64,000 nt of DNA from Perkinsus olseni (lineage: Eukaryota > Perkinsozoa > Perkinsida > Perkinsidae): the NCBI GenBank assembly GCA_013115135.1, contig JABANP010000097.1, positions 62,001 to 126,000 of the forward strand, in the 5' to 3' direction. The notes under the pieces are model-generated. The model saw only the letters and a list, made by a program, of their open reading frames with translations, was not told the DNA's origin and made no database searches. Position 1 is the first letter of the stretch; the number at the start of each line of letters is the position of its first letter. Both the position numbers and the translations under genes were made by a program. Positions 55,059 through 64,000 of the stretch are shown here, piece by piece.

Positions 55059-56518
55059 GCGACTCAAAGCGATAGTTAGTGAAGAATGATAACTGAGGAG
55101 TTCGAATATCGCACACTGAGGCTCGTGCAACGCCGGAGAAGGGGCTCCAGATGACCTCAAGTCGGGCTCATGAAGAATAATAATGCCAGCTTTGAACGGA
55201 TAGTTGAAGAGAACTATAGCGCCGATGGGCTGTGCGACGCACAGCGTGGTCCAGAAGGCATACGCATACACACGATTGCAAGGAGACAGAGGGGAGTGGT
55301 ACGAGTCTCTACACTGCATTTACCCTTCACGGCGGGCCTCACACCTAAGGCAGTTGAAGCTGACTCTGTTCGGCCTCTCACTGTTGGTGTGCCTTCCCAA
55401 TGTCTCCTCTCTTCCTGCCGGAAGAGGCAGGCGAAGGAGGCCTGAGCTTAGCTTAGCATGAAGGACTCCCTGAGTTGCTTCAAGTCCCTTCTGAGGTATA
55501 TAGAGTCTCTTCACTCTCTGCACCTGTAGAGATCCATTCCAGTTCCGATCCAGGAGCGGAAGGTCCCTTCACCTCTACATGATAGCTAGGCAGTCTCGCC
55601 GGCTGCACTTTATTATGCGCGGACTGATCCTTGTGTATCCGTGCACGGCTCTTAGGAGCTTAGTGTTGTCGGGATGCTGTCCCCCGTGTGCTATCAGTTG
55701 CTATCGGCTACTCCTGCCGATGGCCGGCACGGGACGAAGGGTGTCACTATGCGGTGACAGCAGCAAAGAAGAGGCGGCGAGAATAGGTGTAGACAGACGG
55801 GTATTTCCCGCTGATGCTTCTTGTGACGATGAAATATCATCTCATGCATGTATTGCGTGTACGACCCTGCTGTGTGTGTGCCACGCTGTGAGCGTATACG
55901 CCTTCACCTAGTGTCACGGTCATCCCGGTGTAGCTGGGGTTATGGCATATCCGTCGTATTGACCCTAGTCCGCCTCTGAAACTTAAACGCTTAGACCGTT
56001 TCCTCACTTTTCCCGTCCATCCCTTCTCGTTGTCGTTATCGCCTCGCAGAAATTATTAACCAGACTCCTACGACCCCCCGCCTGCATTGACTTCAAATCC
56101 CCCAACGATCTATTGAACTGAAGTCGTATGCGCCTTGAATCATCCAATAAATGCTGCAAATCAACACCACCCCAAAGACTTATACCGCCGCTGACGGGCA
56201 ATTATGGTGACCGAGCTTCAGGAAGTGAACTCTACGAAATGCGGCTGAGGCATCCCTCGTCTGCATTTCCGAGTCTTCCGGCCGACACGATCTGAGCTCG
56301 AAATCTCCGGTCAACCGGCCGAGAGGTTGCAGCCATTCCTCCGCCGATCACCCAGTAGTGGCCTCAAGGCTGTGTTCTTAGTGACATCTCGGACGCCTAC
56401 TGGAAAGCATACCTCTCGGGAGGCATTTTCTCAACGGGACCACAGCCGGTAGTACCGGCCCGGCCTATGATGTGATGTGAGTTTCGATGATTCAGCAAAT
56501 TTTGTGCTGCTGCCAGAT
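55059..56518. other. Stretch without a supported gene
   Basis: Upstream of the GH18-like gene and before the right duplication copy. Plus frame 55579-55911 and others lack family, signal or splice support. No RNA gene seen. Confidence 0.35.
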
Positions 56519-57070
56519 TTTCATGCTAACTGCAAGTCCAATCCATAATGCTTGTGGTGTTCTCGAGTGGCGAAGATGAGGGTGTCTACTTCGTGAGAGA
56601 TCGCTGCATCACCGCTGATCTCCTACAACCACCCAACTCGAGGCGTCTGTTATCTCGTGCTTATCCGGTCATTCGTCAGTACTTCTATGGCCGTCCTAGG
56701 GCCTACTAATGTTGTCCTCAACTAACTGCCGTTCACTCCATAGCGCGCACCTTCTGCTGCTGCTGTTAGTGATAACACCGTGCTGTGTGGCTGCAGCATC
56801 GACAGGTAGGCGGCGGTTGTGGTAGGGATGAGTGTTACCAGTCTCTCCAGGTGATGGTGGTGGTGATAGTCCGCCTCCCCGCAGCGTCCTATCGCCGTAC
56901 CTCCGCCGTTCTGATGATTGGCTCATCCTCGCCAACATACTCGCCGGTAGGCTGTCCTCTTCGCTACTCAGTCGATCCCTCATCCGTTCAGTCGTATCAT
57001 TTGGGATAACTCAGTATTTTGCCGAAGCCGAGAGGAAGCGGAAAGGTGATCCCGACGCTCCGCCAGCAAT
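56519..57070 (+). repeat. Segmental duplication, right copy (partner 52738-53290)
   Basis: See left copy. Ends inside exon 2 of the signal-peptide gene, which continues beyond the repeat, so the right copy is probably the parent. Confidence 0.8.
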
Positions 57071-57281
57071 ACGACGGAAGAAGAGGGAAATAGAGGAGAA
57101 ACAACCAGAAGGTAACCGAGTGGTCGAATGGGTCACATTTGGCCACATTAGGGCAGACGCGGCTACTGTGGACTCGTTAGCAGCTTCAATTCTCCAGCAA
57201 CGACAACATACTATCGATTCATTGCATCATCGGCAAGGGAGCCTTCTACTGTGGCTTATCCTGGATACCGTCGATGACTAG
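56709..57281 (+). CDS. Secreted or membrane hypothetical protein (longer copy)
   Basis: Exons 56709-56805 and 56851-57281 (45-nt intron, joint G+GT); 175 residues. Signal peptide MLSSTNCRSLHSAHLLLLLL followed by VITPCCVAAS. The mature part has DGGGDSPPPRS, helical segments (WLILANILAGRLSSSLLSRS), a basic charged run (RRKKREIEEKQPEG) and a C-terminal helix (SLLLWLILDTVDD). No domain is recognised. A GTAACC at 57112 could be a further donor, so the C terminus is uncertain. Partially duplicated 3.8 kb upstream. Confidence 0.5.
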
Positions 57282-57471
57282 TATCCCATGGTCAGGTTTG
57301 ATGATGAATTCTATACCTGATTGTTGTACTGACATCACCTCGAATCATCTCCCTTGGAGGCCTTACCTCACCCAGAAGGAGCAGCACACCCCTCAAGGGG
57401 AGACGGTTTTCAACTTCTTTGATAATCGTCAGGGGTAGACAGCGCATCCCTGCTTCAAGTCGAATCACGAA

Positions 57472-57888
57472 GTGCCAGGTCACACGTCGCAGCGGCACAT
57501 GAGCCCACCGTGGACGAGAATCAGTCCTCGACGGCCGTTGAGGAGATCCTCAAGTGCCAGTATTGCGACAATTTTACAGTGTACAACCTCATCACCACGA
57601 GGGGGCCATCCGACTGTCATCTACTCAGAGTTCGAACTGCCACCCCACAGCCTGGCGGCGGAGTCAGGGTTTCGGTATCGACGCGGATTCCCACGGCACC
57701 TCCACCGGCCACAATGCGGCGTCCGCAAGAACAACATCAGTCGGCAGCTCATGAGGGGAATCACGCCGGGGCCCCTACTCAGCCTCCACAAAGATCAGGC
57801 AACGCCCTTACGTGCTTATGATGATGATTGGAACCTTGCTTGCTCAGGTGACAACAGACTTCGCAAGCGTCGTTCGATGCGTCGATGA
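57472..57888 (+). CDS. Hypothetical protein segment (frame uncertain)
   Basis: Two overlapping plus-strand frames look coding in turn: 57510-57600 (DENQSSTAVEEILKCQYCDN) and then 57600-57888 in another frame (HPTVIYSEFELPPHS, RYRRGFPRHLHRPQCGVRKN). The change lies in the G-run near 57600-57606. No family. It could be an exon of the following gene. Confidence 0.3.
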   Translation: MPGHTSQRHMSPPWTRISPRRPLRRSSSASIATILQCTTSSPRGGHPTVIYSEFELPPHSLAAESGFRYRRGFPRHLHRPQCGVRKNNISRQLMRGITPGPLLSLHKDQATPLRAYDDDWNLACSGDNRLRKRRSMRR

Positions 57889-58095
57889 TGATGAGGCCCA
57901 TAACGGTTACGTGTTGTGTTTGTTAGTAGAGGGGCTGCTGCTGCTGCTGCTCAGTTGTACGTTGGAGCGCTGCAGTGGTACAACCAAGACAGCGCATTAC
58001 GGTAAAATCTGGATTATTGACGTGCGATGGCTGTATCTGGACAGTGTGCCGCTGAGGAAGGGTCCTCTTAGAGATGTTTTATTAGGCCATTTACC

Positions 58096-58869
58096 ATGTT
58101 CGGTCGCTACTGTTGCTGTAATCATCGGCGATGGTTCACCTCGTCAGCCCCGATACACCGCGCCCTACGTAGCCACCCTGTAACGGAGTGGGATAGCCTT
58201 CTCCAACAGTACATCGAGAGTGGCCTGTGGCCCCACACTCTACGCCTAGCCAATACTCTTTATAACCGTCGGGATGTCTACCAGGCACCAGACTGGGTGT
58301 GGAGGCACATCGGTCGACGGGTTGTCGAAGAGAAGACGCTGACACCATCAGAGAGGCTGACAATCGTCAGAGATATGATGGAGTGTGGCAACGCCACTAT
58401 CGCGCTCTGTGACGACCGTCTAGCTTCGACAGTTGCCCGAGAGGCTGCCGGCTTAACGCCAGACCAGCACAAGAACCTCATTCAGTATCTGTCATGTTAC
58501 GGCTACGCTGAGGAGCTGGGGCGGGTCGTTGGGCAGATTAGGCTTGAGGACCTCAAGGGGGACTCTCTGAGGCTGATAGCCCTTCACGTGGAGGGGTTCC
58601 CTTCGGCTGCCTCTGGGTTGTACGGAGCAGCATGGCGACGATATCTAATGCAGGATCCCAACAGAACTCAAGGACTGGTCCTGATGTCGACTTCTGAGCT
58701 TTGTGGTGTGTCTCGAATGCTGGTACGAGTTGCCGCTGTTGCCGGGGCCGTTGAAGGGCAAGGCCTCCAGAAGACTCTACAGCGACTCGGAGACCGGCTC
58801 TACCAGCGTATGTGCGATGGGAGAGTATCCAAGTCGATGGTGAGATGGGGGTATCCAATCGTCTGCTAA
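58096..58869 (+). CDS. Helical-repeat-like hypothetical protein
   Basis: Open for 257 residues. Likely begins inside an exon; the coding feel starts at about TEWDSLLQQYIESGLWPHT. Regular helix-turn-helix texture (RRDVYQAPDWVWRHIGRRVV, LTPSERLTIVRDMMECGNAT, DSLRLIALHVEGFPSAASGL) recalls organelle RNA-binding helical repeats such as those beside RAP domains, but no signature was found. It may continue in 58812-59018 (ESLSSRERNFTVAGASLADL) and 59177-59503 (HEKVLQLGYALLLDNHG) through introns. Product unknown. Confidence 0.45.
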   Translation: MFGRYCCCNHRRWFTSSAPIHRALRSHPVTEWDSLLQQYIESGLWPHTLRLANTLYNRRDVYQAPDWVWRHIGRRVVEEKTLTPSERLTIVRDMMECGNATIALCDDRLASTVAREAAGLTPDQHKNLIQYLSCYGYAEELGRVVGQIRLEDLKGDSLRLIALHVEGFPSAASGLYGAAWRRYLMQDPNRTQGLVLMSTSELCGVSRMLVRVAAVAGAVEGQGLQKTLQRLGDRLYQRMCDGRVSKSMVRWGYPIVC

Positions 58870-59176
58870 CGGTTACCATCAGCGGCGCTAGTAGGCTGAT
58901 CGGCGAAAGTCTTAGCTCGCGGGAACGGAACTTTACAGTTGCTGGAGCCTCATTGGCGGACCTTAGAAACGATCTTCGGAAGCTGATCGTTTTGCTGAGC
59001 CTGTTCATTCATTTATAGGGCTCAGCAGCCCATCCGAGACCACCCTAGGGCTGTAGAGGCGCTAGCCCTGTTGGGACGCTTCCTTTTCAATTTCTCCCTA
59101 ACATCCTCGAGCTGACTTGAGTCACACTCATACTGAGTCACAAGAACGATTCGAAGTATTGCGGTGGAATTGATCG

Positions 59177-59503
59177 ATGATGGACGGACTCGAGCCTGAT
59201 CCGGCCACATCTCTTGCTGTTCAGGTCGTTGACATACTCGAGACGTTCAGTGGTACCTGGCCGGCTCCCATCCACGAGAAAGTCCTTCAACTTGGCTACG
59301 CTCTGTTGCTCGATAATCATGGTCACACAGCCATAGATGGTACCTCGACTGCCGCTCGGTCTGTGAGACCTCGGATAACTGCTGTATCAGATTCTGAGTG
59401 CGCACGCGTGCTACAAGTCGCAGCTAATGCTGAATACGGGAACATGGCGCTGAATCGTATACTCACCATGAGGTGCTCGATGTTGTTGCGGTCGACAGGA
59501 TAA
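59177..59503 (+). CDS. Hypothetical segment, possibly 3' exon of the preceding gene
   Basis: Contains TSLAVQVVDILETFSGTW and PIHEKVLQLGYALLLDNHG, the kind of helix-rich text seen in the frame at 58096-58869. The phrase about a gene product ending in a short core domain with LGYALLLD would fit RAP-like proteins, but the domain cannot be confirmed. Frame then ends at 59503. Confidence 0.35.
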   Translation: MMDGLEPDPATSLAVQVVDILETFSGTWPAPIHEKVLQLGYALLLDNHGHTAIDGTSTAARSVRPRITAVSDSECARVLQVAANAEYGNMALNRILTMRCSMLLRSTG

Positions 59504-59919
59504 CGCCTGATGGTCGTTAATCAGGCTATCTTCTGGGGAACAACGTCCAGGAGCCGACGATACTTCAACCGATGCTAGCGATAGTGATGACGATGACACG
59601 CGCTCGACAATCCGCTCCTTCCACAGTGTTGCAGAGAATTATAATGAGATAGACCCTGCCATGGCACACAGGTTGACCTTCAAGGTGGTCGGGTGCTGCT
59701 GTTGCTGTCTTCGTTTCGTATCATAACCCGCATCAGGCTCTAACCTCGTCCGTCTCCAGTGCTGATGATGTCGCCCAGATAGTCGCCTCCCTTGGTAACT
59801 TCTCGACCCATAATGAATGTGGACTGGCTTTGAGGTAGATCTTCGATAGTGCGGGGCTGGGGTGAGATGTCATCAGGTCCTTCTGTGAAAGAGAGCTCAC
59901 TATGGCACGTTTATGTGAA
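59504..59919. other. Spacer with no supported gene
   Basis: No frame with support; mixed composition. Separates the helical-protein segments from the secreted Cys protein. Confidence 0.35.
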
Positions 59920-60319
59920 ATGAATATGCCTCAGCTCAGTGCTGTCGTCCTGGTCCTGGCGATGCAGCACATGACCGCCTCTGCATCATGTGAGTCGAAG
60001 TGCCTCTATGCTCTCGCATGACCCCCTGTTAGGTACAGGGCAGTGCTCCTGCACGAAGTCGGCTGATAGAGTTACCGAGTACAACTATGACCCCCGCGCG
60101 GTTAGAGTAGTTGAAAAATTTTACTCGAGTTACAAGGCAATAGCAGATCGTGGATGGGTACATAGTGAATGGCATTCGTTACAGGTTGGCGCTGCTCGCA
60201 AAGGTAAGATGGTCCGAGCCCCAATGGTGCCCAAGTTGGTCTGGCATCAACAGGACCAGCGCTGGCAGCAGGGCAACTATCAGACCCGGTATCGTCATGC
60301 GGGGCTACCGAGACCTTGA
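59920..60319 (+). CDS. Small secreted Cys-containing protein (3' end uncertain)
   Basis: Exons 59920-59989 and 60033-60319 (43-nt intron; joint T+GT gives Cys). Signal peptide MNMPQLSAVVLVLAMQHMTA followed by SASC; mature start CTGQCSCTKSADRVTEYNY, then DPRAVRVVEKFYSSYKAIAD. It may splice onward from the donor GTAAGA at about 60204 to a segment at about 60336-60625 (RGQCRCHLNAVSSTPENAVD, IRRVLRVLAVGQVVMARSMG). Function unknown. Confidence 0.45.
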
Positions 60320-60625
60320 ACTCCTCTCTTCTTCAGGGAGTCGGTAGGTGCTGAACCATTCGATGATGATGAGGGCGAGGGAAGAGGGCAATGTCGCTGC
60401 CATCTAAACGCCGTCTCGAGCACCCCGGAGAACGCGGTGGACTCGGCTATCCGTCGAGTGCTGCGGGTGCTGGCTGTCGGGCAGGTGGTGATGGCTCGTT
60501 CGATGGGGCAACTGGATGTACTCCGGGACCTGAGGGAGGCTGAGGGAGGACGATACGTCCCAAGTAGGAACATACCTAAATGTACGGCCGGTAGGGCACA
60601 TCACGCAATCCTTAGCCGTCTATGA

Positions 60626-63528
60626 TGTTCAAAATCAACCCACGCCGCTGCCATCTAAGGACGACCTTCTCGAGGTTTACGACCCCCCTCGTTTCATCAC
60701 CAGAACGGATCCAGACTTGCAGGTAGGCGCCCCCGGAAAGAGGCGGATGTCGAGCAGATCTCAGACCGTCATAGCCACCCGGCCACGACCGCCAAGCGCC
60801 ATCGAGGAATGGGTGCCACCAGGGCTCCTAGCCGAGACACAGGCTGCTGCAGGGAGGGTGCGTCTCCTGGTGGTGGTTGACGAGAGTGGTTAAACTATCA
60901 TCATCCTGCTTAGAGTGAAGTCGACTTCCCGCCGCCGAGCTGGTCGTCCAATCAGAGGCTTGTGACTCATCACGTCTCCAACGACCTTGTAACGGCTCTG
61001 ATGCTGTGGATCAGCTCTGGGGTAGTCGCGTTGTATGCAACCCTTCATTGAAGGGGCTTACAGGTACGTGGCGGACTGGAAAGTCTGCGCCTCCAAGAGC
61101 TACAGGCAATCACCTGCATTCTATCCCTTTGCGAGGTGAATGCTACCGGCTGTTGGTCACATGGTCCTCTGTTGGGAATCAGATTTTCATCCACGGCACA
61201 GAACCTCCTCAAGTTCGGTCAGATGGCGTCAAACACCCACGTAAACTAGCTTTCATCAACTCCGCGAGACCAGAGCGCTCGGAAAATGAGGTGACTTCGA
61301 TGAATTTTCTTCTCTGTATTGGGATGGTTGCTCTCCTCAGTTGCGTTGCACGCTGACTCGGTTGATGCCTGAGCTACCTCAGCTCACTCTCAGTACTCTG
61401 AATATCGATACCGTCCATCGTGACGTCCTCCTGGGGCACTTCCGTGTCGTTTGTCTTATCGGCACATGACTTGTTTCTGATGATGTTTCCGAACCCCTGC
61501 CCTCCTTCGTGTTCACCGATAAAGATCCGCTATCGACAGTCGCTTACCAAGGAACATCAAGCGTGATCAGCCGCGGTGGCTCCATCAATTGCCCTCGGCT
61601 GCTACTTGAATGTGGAAGCTTACGAAAAATCAATGATTCCCGAGTATCCACTGGGTTACCATGGGGCAATATATCATCGGGAGACAGTGCCTCTCCCGCG
61701 GCCTGGGCTGCGGAGTTGCAGCCCGCTACCTCAGAGGGCTGCCCATCCCTGAGACATCACCGAGTTGTTGCACTCGCTATGGGAACGAAAGCATGAGTAT
61801 TCTCGGCGGCGCCTCCCACGCTATCGATGCGGATAAAACTATACTCGAACCGATTGATTTGAGTGGCTGATTCAAGGCTCGGGCTAGTGAGCTCCCATGG
61901 GCTAAGATGCGGAGCCGCTATACCAGAAGGCAGTAGACTGTCCTTGTATAACCCACCGAATTCATCGCGGTTCTCACTAAGAAATCTCCTTACTTCTTCC
62001 TTTTTTGGGAAGTTCGCCGCGCTCGGCCATAGCCAGCCTGTCAGGAGGTATGCGATGAATGGTGGCACACGACGATCCTCTGGCCTGATGCACCCTATCC
62101 AGCGCAACGGCCGGTAGTGCTGCATTGAGTCTCAATGCTTGAGAGGCTGGAGCTTACGGGCAACAAGGACATGCTCAGTTCTCGCTGAGGCGGGGTGTGG
62201 CTTTCTTCACTTCGGTCATCGTAGCACCATCCAATCAGCCAGCCTCAGTCCTCAGTAAAGATGGCGATCATGCTACTTGCTGATCCCTTTGCGAAAGTAC
62301 CACTGTAGGGGTGCTTTTCTCGATTCGGACGAAGCAAAGAACTTCGACCAGAAATTCGAAGGATTCGCTTGTCCAGAGAGTTGTGAGCACCAGACTTCAA
62401 CGCGCCCGTAGTCATTAGAGAACCGCTGTAGCCCCATACGGAAGTGCGGCTCAGGCTACGAAGTCTTAGATCACCGGAGAACCGGCTGGATTCGCCGTGA
62501 GAGTCCAATGAGCGATATTTTTCCAACCCTGAGCTTGCTTAGTGGACCATGACGATGATCGCCGCTACCACTGTGCGCATGGCACAGTCGGCGTCACGGG
62601 AAACAAGTATGAAGCCCGAGTACTGAGCATTCATTCTTTCCTGTCAGCCAGGGAAGGACCGTACACCGCGTTACTCTAAAGCGACGACTTGGTTTGGTGT
62701 GGTATCTTTCTGCTCCTTTTCCGCCGCATGGGGCCTAGACCACTCTCGAATAGAACTAGCTGTATGCGGATGCACGATTAGTGATTAGAGTGTGATGGGC
62801 AATGCCTTCGCGTGCTCAGTGCTAGCTTAGCGCGAGGGTAGCTCAGCGGTCGGGAGAGATCTACTGGAACGATGCTCCTACCGGGCACTCATAGCGGAAT
62901 CAGCAGTTCTCTACTGATAATGATTAAGCGCATAGGAGCTGACGAGTTCAACCCTAGCCACATTGGAACCCGTCTCTCAAGACGTCTGTACGCGCGTGCC
63001 GCAGCTAACCGTACGCAAATCTTAGCGAATATATCGTTCGCGTACGACCAGTCAGCCAGTGGGGGCTTTCTCACCGGGCTATCAGAAGTGAAACGGTGCC
63101 TTTTCTACCTTTCGTGGAAACCCTCACTAGCAACGCTATGCTTCGTTACGGGGGGGGATTTGGCGTCGCCGCGTTGGCTGCTTCGTCACGTCACGAGATT
63201 CGCAAGTCGTGACGCCTCGGCCGGACCCCAGCGTTTATGATCTACACCAGTTTTCCAAGCCCTATGGGAAGCTGGTCGAGCCAGCTTAGCAACCGAGTGA
63301 TGCATAGTAGGTGCCGGCGTGGTTGCATTGCACGGAGACCGTGAGTTGAGGGTATCCGGCCTCTCCCGTGTTACATTACATGTTCACAAGCCTGGAATAT
63401 GGGGACCAGCAACTGGCTCTCGATTGGCGTTTGTGTATGACAATATTTAGGAATTGTAGGCTGCGATCGGCGGTGGTCTTGTAGGTTGAATCGAGCTGTC
63501 TCCTTCAGGAGTCGGTTTCCAATTACAG
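60626..63528. other. Gene-poor region
   Basis: Nearly 3 kb with only unsupported frames: plus 61006-61356 (ending in a signal-peptide-like MNFLLCIGMVALLSCVAR at 61300), minus 61757-62125 (FIAYLLTGWLWPSAANFPKK), plus 62872-63240. None shows a family or a consistent exon chain. A tRNA 5'-half-like string lies at 62830-62858. Confidence 0.35.
62830..62858 (+). other. tRNA 5'-half-like sequence
   Basis: GCGCGAGGGTAGCTCAGCGG then TCGGGAGAG matches an acceptor strand plus D-arm with a perfect A-box core (TAGCTCAGCGG). No anticodon arm, T-arm or complementary acceptor strand follows within 100 bases, so it is not a complete tRNA gene. Confidence 0.3.
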
Positions 63529-64000
63529 ATGACAACCCACATACCGCTCGCGGCGGATCGCTCTAGACCCTCTTCCGGCTCCCAAAGGGAACGTGGTGAT
63601 ACTCGCCCCCGAGGCTGCCCCTTATCTACCATCGTGTTGGATCGATCCTTCCTCCGTAACTCCGAGAGCCACGAAGATGCATTCCTCTCCTCGGTGCCGG
63701 TCACCTCTGTCGATTTTTTCTTAAGTCATTCATGGTCTGCTGACGGCCTTTGGAAACAGGCGGCCCTCTTTTTCTGCTGTAGTTCGACGTCAGCTTACAC
63801 GATATCGTTAATCTCATCTCTCGTGGGAGCCTCTTTCTTACATTCTCCCAGCTCTGCTTTCACAACCAACAAAGCAATCGTCTTAGTCTTTGGCTTTGTA
63901 TCATTTCTGGTTGCCCTATTCATTATCCCGTTATTCAAACATCGCAACACCATGGTATTTCTTGATAAATGCTGTATACCACAGAAGGACCCCATAGCTA
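63529..64000 (+). CDS. TIR-like/transmembrane protein, N-terminal part (runs off the window)
   Basis: Open from ATG 63529 (MTTHIPLAADRSRPSSG) to the right end, 157 residues. After a disordered basic head come DFFLSHSWSADGLWKQAALF (the SHSW string resembles the first strand of TIR-like folds), a first hydrophobic stretch (ISLISSLVGASFL), a strong span (AIVLVFGFVSFLVALFIIPL), and TMVFLDKCCIPQKDP. The FLDK-x-CI-x-Q element after a membrane span is what I recall from a large dinoflagellate/Perkinsus membrane family; this is memory, not a search. Function unknown; no intron seen yet. Confidence 0.55.
   Translation, partial: MTTHIPLAADRSRPSSGSQRERGDTRPRGCPLSTIVLDRSFLRNSESHEDAFLSSVPVTSVDFFLSHSWSADGLWKQAALFFCCSSTSAYTISLISSLVGASFLHSPSSAFTTNKAIVLVFGFVSFLVALFIIPLFKHRNTMVFLDKCCIPQKDPIA

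Overview
The window looks like nuclear DNA of a protist, most likely a perkinsozoan alveolate (Perkinsus-like). That placement is an inference. It rests on dense short GT-AG introns (mostly 31-88 nt) in every recognisable housekeeping gene, on genes for a flagellate cell (an axonemal thioredoxin and an AK9-like adenylate kinase), and on a run-off gene of a membrane-protein type I associate with dinoflagellates and Perkinsus. There are no operons, Shine-Dalgarno sites or complete bacterial mobile elements. Most genes are split, so single open frames show only fragments; the exon models below were joined by hand from splice sites and reading phase.

Layout. 1-313: start of a minus-strand gene that runs off the window. 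575-8623: five tandem minus-strand paralogs of a membrane-anchored alpha/beta hydrolase (EMB8/YheT/ABHD1-3 type). Only the second is an uninterrupted frame; the other four need one or more +1 frame corrections. 8875-10534: choline/ethanolamine phosphotransferase (minus). 10938-11677: poorly resolved minus gene. 11943-13422: THUMP-type RNA methyltransferase (minus), divergent from a UEV/MMS2 ubiquitin-conjugating variant (13488-14065). 14388-14943: small MGC-start lipid-anchor candidate. 15350-15944: NAA20, the NatB catalytic subunit. 16339-24500: tandem array of three ~2.75 kb units, each with one gene for a single-pass membrane protein with fibronectin-III-like domains and a Cys-rich tail. 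24976-25719: secreted protein. 26929-35058: one intron-rich minus gene for a single-chain biotin carboxylase/BCCP/carboxyltransferase; a fourth FN3 paralog (31209-33381, plus strand) sits inside one of its introns.

35344-37290: MGRN1/LUL-type RING E3 ligase (minus). 37407-37929: axonemal-type thioredoxin (minus), divergent from a long AK9-like gene (about 38.6-45.9 kb, plus). 46079-47421: phosphoglycerate kinase. 47685-48846: EF-hand membrane protein. 49847-50058: twin-CX9C COA5/PET191-like protein. 50627-52726: ORC1-like origin recognition ATPase. 52738-57281: a segmental duplication of a signal-peptide gene (truncated copy and longer copy) flanking a GH18-like secreted protein (minus, 53870-55058). 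57.5-60.6 kb: helical and secreted hypothetical proteins. 60.7-63.5 kb: little supportable coding. 63529-64000: start of a TIR-like/transmembrane protein running off the window.

The most unusual signals are: (i) introns that contain a tRNA 3' half (T-arm/B box, seven-base acceptor strand, discriminator A, oligo-T) with identical spacing at three unlinked places; (ii) a consistent +1 direction for every apparent frame break, several at RGG-Y; (iii) mosaic homogenisation among the FN3 paralogs, one of which is nested in a carboxylase intron.
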